DNA of 64,000 bases, from positions 20,262,750 through 20,326,749 of the forward strand of contig CM033719.1 in the NCBI GenBank assembly GCA_019671005.1. The letters run 5' to 3'. Every line of letters starts with the position of its first letter. Within the stretch, counting starts at the first letter, position 1. The notes below the pieces were generated by a model. It worked only from the letters and a program-made list of their open reading frames with translations, searched no databases and had not been told where the DNA came from. The stretch comes from Hibiscus mutabilis. Its lineage: Eukaryota > Streptophyta > Magnoliopsida > Malvales > Malvaceae. The position numbers and the translations under genes are program-made. This document shows positions 46,784 through 57,894 of the stretch, in pieces.

Positions 46784-48117
46784 GATATTTGGAGAAGAAC
46801 CTCCCAAAAGATAAATGAACCGTGGAATCGAGGCCCGGGCCAAATAATTTCTAAAAAGTTCTTGAGACATAGCGAGTAAATGCGTAGTGGAACAACTACG
46901 AAAACAACCGCCAGGATCACAAGGTCTTTGGAATTACTCTTGAGTTCGAGAGAAGCATCGGGAGACGCTATTAAAAGTCTTGAATCAAACTTTTGTGCCC
47001 CGGACATTTCATCAAACCGGACATGATAGTGGGGCATATTATCGCTATAATCATATCACGTTCAGTGATGATGAGATCCCGGAGGGAGGAATGGGATCAA
47101 CCAAAGCCCTTAACATCACTACCCACTGCAAAGGGTATGTATTACCAGGCGTACTGATCGATAACGGGTCAGCATTGAATGTCTTGCCTATGGTAACCCT
47201 ACAAAAATTACCAATAGATGGTTCGCACCTAAAGCCCTGCCACAACTCGGTAAGAGCCTTCGATGGTACGCAAAAAGGAACAATGGGGAAAATTGAGGTA
47301 CCCCTATTGATCGGACCAACTGAATATGTGATCGATTTTGTGGTGATGGACATAAAACCATCTTACAGCTGTTTGTTGGGAAGACCGTGGATCCACTCCG
47401 CAGGGGTTGTCCCATCATCATTGCATCAAAAATTAAAATTTGTAGTTGAAGGCAAATTGGTCACAGTAGAGGCAGAGCATGAATTTGTTGCTTCCGTGAC
47501 ATCGACACACCCTACATTCAAAATGATGAAGATATTTGCGGAATGCTCGTTCGAGCATTGGAACTAGTGAATGCCACATTCGTTTGAGAGGGGAAGTCGG
47601 ATCCCCTACCCCAGGTTATCTAATTGTACTAAGATGACCGTCGCGAAAACTCTCGGGCCGAGGAGCCAAAATAGGAAAAGGATCGGGAAGAAATTATAAG
47701 GAAACCCGAGACCCAAGAATATGATAACCAAGAAGGATCGTTTGGTCAAGTTACCAACCAAGTGTCCAACAGAAGAAAGAGGAATATAAGAGGAAGGAGG
47801 AGCAAAGAAAAGCCAAATCTAAAGGAGAGGACATTCCGTGGAGGTCGATATCCTTTCCTAGTTTGAAAGCCACTTTCGTCTCCGGAGGGTTCTACCAGCC
47901 AGTCAAGATATTGGAGAGGCAATGAAGAAAAAATGATGAACTTAACCAGAGGAAATACTCAAGAAATCATTTGAGGGGATGTACATCAACATGATAGCTG
48001 AAAAAAGGACCGCGACAAAGAAAATGTTGACCAACATCCGCCCTTGCCATCCCGGAAAACACTTTCGATAACCGGAGCTGCATTGATCTACCTGTAGTTT
48101 TTAGGAATAGATCGAGT
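46784..48117 (+). pseudogene. Element 2 protease region, frameshifted
   Basis: Open at 46980-47567 with LIDNGSALNVLP (about 47155-47190) and SCLLGRPWIHSAG, nearly the same protein as element 1. The G-patch-like part (about 47640-47700) and C-terminus are fragmented by indels. Confidence 0.75.
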
Positions 48118-48328
48118 AATGCTCCGAATCAACCTTTTGTTTTTGCCCATAGACAATGGGGATCTCTTGTATGGGGCACCTATGTTAACTTTTTGATTGA
48201 AATGAAAATATCCCCACTTTCTTAAAAAATGACCAAAGTCTCATTTATTCCATTCATGCATTCTTCATATTCATTCCCTTCATGTAAAGTCGTCTCTTTC
48301 CCAATACAATTCATTCTCATTTAATGCA
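48118..48328 (+). other. Intron-like gap between protease and RT of element 2
   Basis: Noncoding, T-rich right half ending TTTAATGCAG. GTAATG at 48116 is the candidate donor, at the same place as in element 1. Confidence 0.5.
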
Positions 48329-49688
48329 GTCGCCGCTCATGATTGACGATATGAATGATACCGGATCAATCTCGAGTAAATTTGAATGCCCCGAGGTCTC
48401 GGAGGAAATTGAGGAAGGATATGATGAAATAGAAATTGAGGTCCCGAAAGAGTTAAAGAGAATGGTGGACAACGAAGAAAGGCAGATCATGCCCCACCAA
48501 GAAGAAACAGAAATTGTCAACTTGGGGACTGAAGAAGAGAGAAAAGAAATAAAAATAGGAACGACAATTTCTTCAAAAACCAAGCATGAACTGATAGCCC
48601 TACTTCAGGAATTCAAGGATGTCTTCGCCTGGACTTATCAAGATATGCCAGGATTAAATACCGACATAGTGGTGCACAAATTGCCAACAAAATCGGAGTT
48701 CAAACCAGTACAGCAAAAACTTCGGAGAATGAGGCCAGATATGTTTTTAAAGATCCGAGAAGAGGTGAAGAAGCAATTTGATGCTGGATTCTTGGAGGTA
48801 GCCAAATACCCCGAATGGGTTGCAAACATTGTACCAGTACCAAAGAAAGACGGGAAAGTTCGTATGTGTGTAGATTATAGGGATCTGAATCGAGCTAGCC
48901 CAAAAGACAACTTCCCTTTGCCACATATTGACACGCTGGTTGACAACACCGCAGGACATTCATGGTTTTCCTTCATGGACGGCTTCTCAGGGTACAACCA
49001 GATAAAGATGGATCCTAACGACATGGAGAAAACCACATTCATAACCATGTGGGGCACTTTTTGTTATCAAGTGATGCAGTTTGGGCTAAAGAACGCAGGG
49101 GCGACATACCAAAGAGCAATGGTGACTCTTTTCCATGACATGATGCACAAAGAAATAGAAGTATACGTGGACGATATGATTGCCAAGTCTCGAACAGAGG
49201 AAGAGCACCTACAAAACTTGAGAAAACTATTCCAAAGACTACGAAAGTACCAACTAAGGCTCAATCCTGCCAAGTGTACCTTCGCCGTTACTTCTGGAAA
49301 ACTCCTAGGGTTCGTAGTAAGCAGAAGAGGGATTGAGATTGATCCCGATAAAGTGAAAGCCATCCAGGACCTTTCACCACCCCGCACGCAAAAGGAAGTC
49401 CGCGGTTTCCTGGGGAGGCTGAATTATATCTCTCGTTTCATTTCCCAATTAACCAATCAATGCGACCCAGTCTTCAAACTTCTTAGAAAGAATAATCCTG
49501 GCGTGTGGGATGAAGAATGTCAAAAAGCCCTAGAAAAGATCAAAAAGTACCTGACAAATGCTCCAATTTTAGTCGCACCAAGACTGTCGACCACTAATTC
49601 TCTACTTAACAGTCTTGAGAATTCAATGGGATGTGTACTGGGCAACACGATGAGTCAAGAAAAAAAGGAGCAGCCATCTATTACCTAA
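48324..49688 (+). CDS. Element 2 reverse transcriptase, intact frame through the catalytic domain
   Basis: A 454-codon open frame with no lesion across the RT fingers and palm: VPKKDGKVRMCVDYRDLN, SFMDGFSGYNQIKMDPND (motif A), FGLKNAGATYQRAM (motif B), EVYVDDMIAKS (motif C, YVDD at 49164-49175), GKLLGFVVSRRGI and the connection RFISQLTNQCDPVFKLL. It loses frame at about 49580, at the start of RNase H. The product would copy element RNA into cDNA as part of Pol; alone it lacks RNase H and integrase. It is the best-preserved coding segment of either element. Confidence 0.82.
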   Translation: MQSPLMIDDMNDTGSISSKFECPEVSEEIEEGYDEIEIEVPKELKRMVDNEERQIMPHQEETEIVNLGTEEERKEIKIGTTISSKTKHELIALLQEFKDVFAWTYQDMPGLNTDIVVHKLPTKSEFKPVQQKLRRMRPDMFLKIREEVKKQFDAGFLEVAKYPEWVANIVPVPKKDGKVRMCVDYRDLNRASPKDNFPLPHIDTLVDNTAGHSWFSFMDGFSGYNQIKMDPNDMEKTTFITMWGTFCYQVMQFGLKNAGATYQRAMVTLFHDMMHKEIEVYVDDMIAKSRTEEEHLQNLRKLFQRLRKYQLRLNPAKCTFAVTSGKLLGFVVSRRGIEIDPDKVKAIQDLSPPRTQKEVRGFLGRLNYISRFISQLTNQCDPVFKLLRKNNPGVWDEECQKALEKIKKYLTNAPILVAPRLSTTNSLLNSLENSMGCVLGNTMSQEKKEQPSIT

Positions 49689-51764
49689 GCGAAAAATTCA
49701 ATGATTGCGAAACACGGTACCCGCCAAAGGCAGAAAGGCGTGTTGTGCTCTAGTTTGGGCTACCAAGCGGCTCGACAAGACATGTTGTACCATACTACCT
49801 GGTTGATATCCAAGCTAGACCCATTAAAGTTCTTAATGGAAGCGCCAGCGCTAACGGGAAGGATGGCCCGATGGCAGATGCTCTTATCCGAATTCGACAT
49901 CGTATATGTTAATCAGAAAGCCGTAAAGGGGAGTACCGTAGCGGATTTCCTAGCTAGTCGTGCTTCGGATGACTATGAGACATTGAACTTTAGTTTCCCA
50001 GACGAAGACTTGATGTGCATTACAACCGAAGAAGAGATTTCAGATGATAAGTCATGGAAACTTTACTTCGATGGAGCCTCCAACGCCCTCGGACATGGGA
50101 TAGGGGCAGTGCTAATTTCACCTGAGGACGTCTATTATCCTTTCACCAGCAGATTGGAATTCTTCTGCACAAACAATATAGCTGAATACGAAGCTTGCAT
50201 CATGGGACCGAACTCACCATCGAGAGAAAGGTTAAGGAACTTCGAGTGTTCGAGATTCATCCTTAGTCATTTACCAATTGCGCGGGGAGTGGGAAACCGA
50301 GACCCGGTTGGTCAAATATCACGAATTAATCCAAGAGCTCGTCAAAGAGTTCGAAAAGGTCACTTCAATTACCTGCCCCGAGAAGAAAATCGGATGGCGA
50401 TGCATTGGCAACCTTGGCATCCATGTTTAAAACAAACACCGGGCAGAAATGAAACCCATTGAGATGCGAGACGTTTGAAAAGCCTGCTCATTGTTGTAAT
50501 GTACAGAAGAGATTGACGGAAATCCATGGTACTATGACATCCTGCAATATGTCAAGCTTCAAAAGTATCCGTAAGGGCAAACGACAATGACAAAAAAAGC
50601 GCTCAAAAAATGGCAACAAAATATGTCCTAGATGGGGAAATCCTATATAGGAGAAGTCATGATCAAACATTGCTTTGAGATGTATGGATGCCCGGGAGGC
50701 GAAGGAAATCTTAGCTGAAGTACATGACAGATCTGTGGAACGCACGCCAACGGGCTGTCTATAGCCCGGAAAATTATGAGATACGGTTATTTCGGTTGAC
50801 CATGGAGGGAGATTGCCTCGACACGCCAGAAATGCCACAAATGCCAAATTTACGCCGACAAGATTCATGCACCCCATCGCCTTTACACACCATGAATTCT
50901 CCGTGGCCTTTCGCAAAGATGGGGCATGGACGCGTCATCGGGCGATCCATCCGAAAGCCTCCAATGGGCACCGTTTCATTTTGGTCGCCATAGACTACTT
51001 CACTAAATGGGTAGAGGCAGCGTCTTACGCCAATATCACCAGACTACAGTTTTGTAAGTTCTTAAAGAAGGAAATTATTTGTCGATACGGATTGCCGAGA
51101 GGATCATCACCGACAACGCCTAATCCGAACAACAAAATGATGAAGGACGTGTGCACTCAATTCAAGATAACACACCATAATTCCACAACTATCGTCCTAA
51201 AATGAATGGAGCAGTGGAAGCAGCAAACAAGAATATAAAGAAGATCATAGCGAAGACTACGGATACCTACAAGGATTGGCATGAGAAGTTGCCTTTTGCC
51301 CTTTTCGCCTATAGGACGTCCATTCGCACATCAACAGGGCAACACCCTACTCCTTGGTGTATGGTACCGGGCAAGACTCCCAATTGAGGTAGAAATTCCG
51401 TCTCTCCGGTCTTAAACGAAATAAAACTAGAAGAAGCTGAATGGGTGCAGGCGAACCGACCAGCTAAATCTCATTGACGAAAAAGACTAAAGGCCATTTG
51501 TCATGGTCGGATGTACCAAAAAGCGGATGGTGCAAAGCTTACAACAAAAAGGTGCGCCCAAGAGAATTCAAAGAAGAGGATCTGGTACTCAAGAGAATCC
51601 TCCCTATCCAGAAAGATTCTCGAGGAAAATGGATGCCCAACTGGGAAGGACCGTACGTCGTAAAAAAGGCCTTCTCAGGAGGAACCCTGATCCTAACAGA
51701 AATGGACGGGGACGAGCTGAAAAATCCCGTAAATTCTGATGCCGTCAAGAAATACTATCTCTAA
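49689..51764 (+). pseudogene. Element 2 RNase H, second RNase H and integrase, frameshifted
   Basis: RNase H remnants from about 49590; the second RNase H is recognisable as WKLYFDGASNALGHGIGAVL with NNIAEYEACIMG (50050-50205). Integrase pieces: AIDYFTKWVEAA (about 50990), a damaged second-Asp region (near 51110), GAVEAANK (about 51208) and the tail GPYVVKKAFSGGTLILTEMD ending TAA near 51764. More than ten frame changes lie between these. Several coincide with CAG or CTG in element 1 reading CG here. Confidence 0.8.
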
Positions 51765-52690
51765 AAAAAAATTGGAGAGCTCAAGACGAAAACCCGAAAC
51801 TGGGCGTCTTGAAGCAAAGGAAGGACTCGAGTTGAAAACCCGCGAAGGGCGGCTTGGGTAAATTGAAAAGTTGAATATCCGAAGAAAAGGGTATCCCCAT
51901 GAACATCATGAAGAGAAGGTTTTAGGCAAGAAATTCTACACCGGTTGACAGGATCATGTATCATTCATATCGAGGATAATGAGAGATTTTGTATCTTCAT
52001 GTGTGTTATACCTTTCTTTTTAAGATATCCCAAACCCTTAATCATAATAAAACCGTGTTTTGAGCATCCATTCCTGGCCTGCTTGTCAATTTCAGTCAAA
52101 TAAGATAACATAGGCTTATAATGAAACAAGAGATTTTGAAGCATTACTATGATTTAACCTTGAAAATGCAGGTGATCAAAGAAAACGATGTTAACTCCGT
52201 CCTCTAGTTCCCTAATGGCTGTCGATAGGGAAGGCGGGAAGCTTCAAACAACCTGGTAGGATAACCAATGGCACATGTCCTATCTATTCAAGAAAGGAGT
52301 ACGAGATAACAAAAGAGATCCTTTGGGTGAAAGCCAGAAGGGCACCCCTCTCAAAAAAAAATAATCTCTAAAGTGAAAACTCGAAAGGGCACTTTAGAAT
52401 TCCAAGTCGGAATTGAAAAAGGAGAAAGGTCGAGATGGTTGAACTTGGCAGTGAAGCGGGGTATCGATGCCCGTAAAAAAGGAGAAAGTGAACGTCAAGA
52501 TCAAATAAGGACCAAAACAAGCCCACCAAGATATTGAATCTCATGCATCATGAATAGTCAGACATCACTAGGATTAGGAGCATGTCAATTCATTCATTTG
52601 TCATAGCATTTTGTTTTCATCTCAGACAGGTATCTGCAGATCCAAAGAGACATCGAGGGTCATCACGGTGTGAATCCCAAATGAGAAGAC
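51765..52690 (+). other. Element 2 3' UTR with GAAAACCCG-loop hairpins
   Basis: Hairpins at 51782-51811 (CAAGAC/GTCTTG), about 51825-51855 (CTCGAG-type), 52325-52347 (GGGTG/CACCC) and 52367-52398 (TCTAAAGTG/CACTTTAGA), all around loops with GAAAACCCG or close variants. A-rich tracts are shorter than in element 1. Confidence 0.55.
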
Positions 52691-53511
52691 AATGTTTTTA
52701 CATAAAGGCACATGTTTTCAAGCTCTAGAGAGAGGTTCTATATAGGAAGAATCCTCCTCTCCGAGGCTTCAGAAGCTGAAAGTTCTATATAGGAAGGACT
52801 GACAGTTCCAGGGTGAAGACTCGCAGTTCTATATAGGAAGAACTCCCAGTCGAATGAATTCACCCATGACACACGAGATTATATAGGAAATCCTGTTGTG
52901 TCGAAAGCGAAGAGTTCTATATAGGAAGGGCTCCGAGCTTCAATGTCTTAGAGTGAAAGATTCTATATAGGAAGAATCCCTAACTCCAAGATTTCAAGAC
53001 GCCGAAAAGTTCTATATAGGAAGGACCGACGGCTCCAAGGTGAAGACTCGCTGTTCTATATAGGAGGAACTCCCGGTCAAAGAAATTCACCTATGACACA
53101 AGGTTATATAGGAAACCTGTTGTGTCGAAAGCAAAGAGTCTTATATAGGAAATGCTCCGAGCTTCATTGTCTTAGAGTGAAAGGTTCTATATAGGAAGAA
53201 CCTGTAGCTCTGAGATTTCAGACGCCAAAAGTTCTATATAGGAAGGACTGACGGCTCCAGGATTTGAAGACTAGCAGTTCTATATAGGAGGAACTCCCAG
53301 TCGGAAGAATTCATCAGTGGCGCAAAAGGTTTTATATAGGAGAAACCAGCGCTGAAAGCAAAGAGTTCTATATAGGAAGGACTCCAAGCTTTATTGTCTC
53401 AAAGTGAAAGGAATGACTCATAATTCGGGATGTCAGAGCGAAGGGTTCTATATAGGAAGAGCCTGTAGCTCCAAGATCGGAAGGTGACGAAGCTCTATAT
53501 AGGAAGAACTT
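52691..53511 (+). repeat. Tandem array of up to 19 hairpins with TATATAGGA loops (element 2)
   Basis: Units at about 52691 (degenerate), 52732, 52781, 52825, 52877, 52912, 52959, 53008, 53052, 53101, 53136, 53182, 53230, 53276, 53328, 53363, 53405 (loop deleted), 53443 and 53489. Perfect but different stems include GATTCT/AGAATC, AGGTTCT/AGAACCT, AGGTT/AACCT, GATT/AATC and GGTTT/AAACC. Outer stems extend many units: GACACAA/TTGTGTC with AGGTT/AACCT at 53095-53126, and GGGTGAA/TTCACCC with GACT/AGTC at 52811-52865. Three five-hairpin blocks (52781, 53008, 53230) repeat with a period of 222-227 bp, one block more than element 1. Confidence 0.87.
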
Positions 53512-53646
53512 ACGAGCCTGAAGATTCAGCCAAGGAAGAATGGAGATGTCCAAAAGAATTCGTTTTTCCAAGGCTACAAACAGGGAAGTTTGATAAAATG
53601 AGTGCTTATGAATCTTTGCTTTGTTTCCCATTCCATGAGAACAAGC

Positions 53647-53655
53647 AAAGAGGGG
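53647..53655 (+). other. Polypurine tract of element 2
   Basis: AAAGAGGGG, four bases before the 3' LTR. Confidence 0.6.
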
Positions 53656-53659
53656 CATC

Positions 53660-56469
53660 TGTAATCACTCATTTTCACTTGTAAATATATTAATATTGCA
53701 TGTATATTTATTATATGAATGTTACTAATATAAGGTGATGTGTGCATGTATAAGCTATGTATACGTATTAGGGGTGTATGAATGTCGCGTATGCATCTAG
53801 AGTATAAGCGTATTTGATTAATATATAGATGTTATGTTAATTATATGTATGATTATACGTATACTAGAATATTATATTAATTAATGATTGTATAATATAA
53901 GTATATATTTTCGTATGTATATGTATTGCTGTTATAATTATACTATTATTATTATTGGGCTGACAAAATGAAAGAATTAAATATATTAAACCCAAATAAA
54001 AATTTACAGTCCAATTACAAATCCAATTACAAGGCTCGGTTGGCCCAAATCTGAATCTTATCTAATTACAATGTGCAGGTAACTGTGGGCCGTTGGATCA
54101 AGATCTGATCCAACGGCCACGATGCAACCAGGAAGTCAAAAATATCTGCCAGCGCGCGTGCCACACGTATGGACCGTTCGAGTGCCACGCCGCGCGTGGG
54201 TCCACGACGGACGCTTTAACATCCCACGCGCGCGTAAGATCCACGCGTTCGACTCCTCGATGCGGAGCTCCACGTGGCAAAATCTGCCGCCTCATCGAAT
54301 CGAGGCTTCATCCAGCCGATTGTTCTTCAAGCCATCTCGACCGCTTAGATCGATCCGATCTAACGGCCGAGAACGTGTCCGCCACCGACAGAGTGTCCAC
54401 ACCGCCATCACGCGCCGATATTCAGAATATGCCCAAGACAACAAGCAAAAATGTCAGTTCAGATCTGAAAAAGAAGATGCAACTTGCAACAAACAGAGAG
54501 TAATATATATGAAACGAGGTTTTTGTAACAAAAGAGAAAAGATGAGAAAAAACGAGAGTAACAAAAAAGGGAACGGAGATCTTGTAATAGAAAAAAAAAA
54601 TCAAAGTTGTAAGCATCCAAGATAATCAAAAGACAGTCCATTGGTAAATTTTTTGTCTCTTTTTCTTACTTGTTTTCTTTACATGCATATACGAAATAGA
54701 ACAAAAAAAAAAAAGAAACATAAAAAAGGGAGAGTAGTCTTACTTAGCGTTGTTTGTGGGTCTTCCTTCCTCGATGATAAGCCTTTCGGCTCCTACAAGC
54801 CAGATCTGGTGAACTAAAGGGAGGAGAAGACCCTTTATAGTTTTGTTTTGGTCTAAAAAATATTTTTTTTTGGTTCGTATTTCCTAGATCTAGGGCGAAT
54901 AGAGGTATATCATCTGAATCCAACCTAGGATTCGTATTGAGGACGAAAAGAGGGTTGTTTTGGTGAATTTTGGAGGCTCGCCGGTTAGCGGCGGCCGGCG
55001 GCCGAGAACACGGCGGCCGACCGCCGGATTCTGGGTTTTAGAAGAACAGTCGAGAGAAAACGAAGAACACATTCTTACAAAAATCAAAAAAATGAAACGA
55101 ATGACCAAAATCTGATTTCGGCCTAAAAAGGGGGTTTTTATAGTTGTTTTTATTTTGCTAAATGGGTAAATTACACACTTAATCCCACCGCGTTTTCAAT
55201 ATTTTCATTTTTGTCTTGCCGCATGGTATAATCACAATCCCAGTCCCCCTGATATTTCAAAAGGTTACAATTTCGTCCCTAAATTACACCAATTTACGAA
55301 TGGTAAAATTACGCCCTTAACCATCCCGCGTTTTGGATTTTTCACTTTGAGTCAGCCCCTTGGTCTAATTACAATTATGGTCCTTTTAGGTTTTGTTTGT
55401 TTCGCAATTTCGTCCCTAAATTACATATTATTGTTCTTAAACTTCTGCCACTGACTTTCGTTTTTCTTTCATTTCAGTCCTATTTTCTTTGTAAATATTA
55501 TTGTTCGTATTATAATCGTATATATATTGATATTATTTTATTTTATGTCCCTCGTATATGACTCGTATTTCATGTTTATATGTATATATATGTGTTAAGT
55601 AGGATATTCATTTTTTTTATCTGATTATTCGTATTAAAGCATGTTATGTTCTAGTTGATTCGTAAAAAGTATGTTTTGTATTTTTGTACGTATTGCATGT
55701 TTCCTTGGCTTTTAGGCTACGTGTTAATGTGCCTTCTTTCATGTATAATATATTGTTCATATATGTTGAAATATGTTTTATTAATAGCAAGTATATATTT
55801 TTTTTAATATTTGTTCGTCTACATATAACGTAATTATTCCTGCATTGTTGTTCTAACTTGTTAAAGTTGTCTTTATTTATCATTTAGAATAATATGCATA
55901 TATGCATGTTTTAATCTAGTATATCATTTATTAGATTAGTATTTTATTATGTGAATATTTACTGTCTTCAAATTATCTGTTATATTTTATATTTTCGCCA
56001 CTAAGATTGCATATGATTTGTAACTTGTTAATGCGGTGTCCTTTTATCCGAGCGTAAACGGGGCCAGTATCAGGCGTAGTGATAGTGGTTGGGCGTTTAC
56101 TCTCGGGTAACGAGACCCTTAAAATATATTCGCAATTATGACCGAATTTTAAAATAATCGTCACTCTAATCCGGAAAATCCAATATTAATAAAGCGGTAA
56201 TTATTAAAGTACCAATTTTTGGGCGGTGTGGGGGTGCTAATCCTTCCCCATCCGTAACCGACTCCCGAACCCTGTCTTTTTGAATCTCTGGTTTTATGGT
56301 GTCCGGCCTACCTAAGTGGCCGGTGGCGACTCCAATTTTCAAAAATGCGGTTTCTTTAAAACCCCCATGGAATAAATATTTTATATCAAAAAATCTCGAA
56401 CGCCTTTCAAACACACTTCGAAAAACCTCGTTTTTAATTAGCGATAAAAAGCAAAAGGACATCGCTACA
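53660..56469 (+). repeat. 3' LTR of element 2 (2,810 bp)
   Basis: Begins TGTAATCACTC, ends CATCGCTACA, followed by GCACT. It contains a GGCCGTTGGATC...GATCCAACGGCC palindrome (about 54089-54118), a CCACGTGG site (about 54270), the hairpin TATCCGAG/CTCGGGTA (about 56046-56109) and the CCGGCC/GGCCGG hairpin with TGGCGACTCC (56324-56333). Confidence 0.95.
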
Positions 56470-56474
56470 GCACT

Positions 56475-57505
56475 AAGCTAACCATTTTTTTAAAAATGAT
56501 GATGATGATAATGATAAAACCATGAACACGCGTCTCACAATTCACAGAAATAACAATTGTTGGTTTTGTCAATCCTAAAATACATTTTCATGGATAATAC
56601 AGTTTTCTACGAGTAGATCCGATATTAATGGATTTATATGTGTGTGACAGGAGGGGAAAGATCATTTGGGATCGAATTTAGGATAGGGGGCGGAACGCTC
56701 ATAGGGACAGTGAAGGTCACGGTCCCACAAAATATAAAAAAATTTAAAAATTTATATGGTAAAATTACTTTTTAACTCACTAAAAATATATATAATTTAT
56801 TATTGGTCCTTCTTGAATTAAAAAAAAATTAAATGGTCCCTCAATAAATAATATTAAGTCTCACCACTGATTTAGGATCTAATATTTTTAGATGAATGTG
56901 TGCTTTGTATTATGTTATGCTCGAATTCTTCAACTGATTTTGTTGCCAAGTGGTAAAGAAGTTGGATGCTGGGTGATTGGTGGTGGAAGCAATAAAAACA
57001 AATTGGGCACAATGATTTTAGAGTCATTCGAGCTTTCAACCAAACTCTACATCTACTACCTTAGCTTCCCCACTAAGGATCTCCCAATTTACTAATTGAA
57101 TTCTTCTCTTTTTTTCCAGGATCAAGATGCAACCGTTATAAACACAAGACTTATACCCTAAAGTCTTGTAGAACACTCTTTTACAAAAGAGAAAAGAAAG
57201 CAAACTATGAATCCTCTCAAAGGTATAATGTTTGCAAATTTAAGCTTACTCACCCAATCTTAAAACACTTGAGCAAATATTACGATTTAAGCTTACAAGT
57301 GTTGTCTATACAAAAATATGAAAATTGAAGCACTAAGATAATTTTCTATACATAAGTTGTTGGCTTTGAGATCATTAGCTTCTTGAGATGCTTCTTGAGA
57401 TCTTTTATACTCTCAATTGAATTTTTAGCCGTTGGTGATCGCTGAGATTGAATTAGAGTCGTTGAGGTCTTTATTTTCAGCAATAAATGCAGTTTTGGAG
57501 TCGTC
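56475..57505 (+). other. Intergenic, AT-rich; GGGGCGGA repeat near 56696
   Basis: A GGGGGCGGAACGCTC repeat start at 56695 runs into an A-rich stretch similar to that after 34805. No convincing gene. Confidence 0.4.
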
Positions 57506-57718
57506 GGTATCGGTACGCGGGTGGCCGTATCGGTAACTGTTCTTCAAAAATTAGTCGTTTGGAGCGTTTAAAATGCATAGGATATTAGTACGCAATACCT
57601 CCGTATCGGTACGCACTCTAGCGTATCGATACGCCCTTGGCCATATCGATACAGGTTTTGGCTATTAGAATTTTTTTGTAGCACTCGTATCGATACGGCT
57701 TGAACCGTATCGATACGG
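57506..57718 (+). repeat. Cluster of seven CGTATCGATACG-type palindromes
   Basis: Sites at about 57506, 57525, 57601, 57621, 57641, 57686 and 57706. The last two are perfect or near-perfect 12-14-bp palindromes (CCGTATCGATACGG); the first ones read CGTATCGGTACG. They are spaced irregularly by 19-76 bp in otherwise ordinary sequence. Confidence 0.8.
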
Positions 57719-57894
57719 GCTTCAAATTTTAAAATTTTGGACTTTAAATATGTTTTCAAGTTAGTTAGACTTTAAATAAGATTTACAATATTTTAATCAA
57801 ATTCAAAAATATTTTTCAAATTATTATATCAAAACAAAAATCTCAACATATTCTAACCAACAAAAAATCAAAAAATTACAAAGATATTGTATCT

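Larger units (their letters stand above)
38685..56469 (+). mobile_element. Second Tat/Ogre-type retrotransposon of the same family (element 2)
   Basis: 17,785 bp. LTRs 38685-41467 and 53660-56469 begin TGTAATCACTC and end CATCGCTACA. The 5-bp target duplication is GCACT (38680-38684 and 56470-56474). Internal layout and sequence match element 1, in the same orientation, 12.4 kb downstream. Coding regions carry many short indels, often at CAG/CTG words, except for an intact RT frame. The element is nonfunctional as written; part of the damage may be assembly error. Confidence 0.95.

Noticed and set aside
48324..49688. Intact RT frame as a domesticated host gene
   Set aside because: It lies at its normal place inside element 2 with the usual flanking domains; nothing indicates independent expression.
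57506..57718. Endogenous pararetrovirus remnant suggested by the palindrome-rich stretch
   Set aside because: No coat, movement, protease or RT motifs of that group are visible nearby; the only RT-related sequence is the LINE fragment on the other strand.
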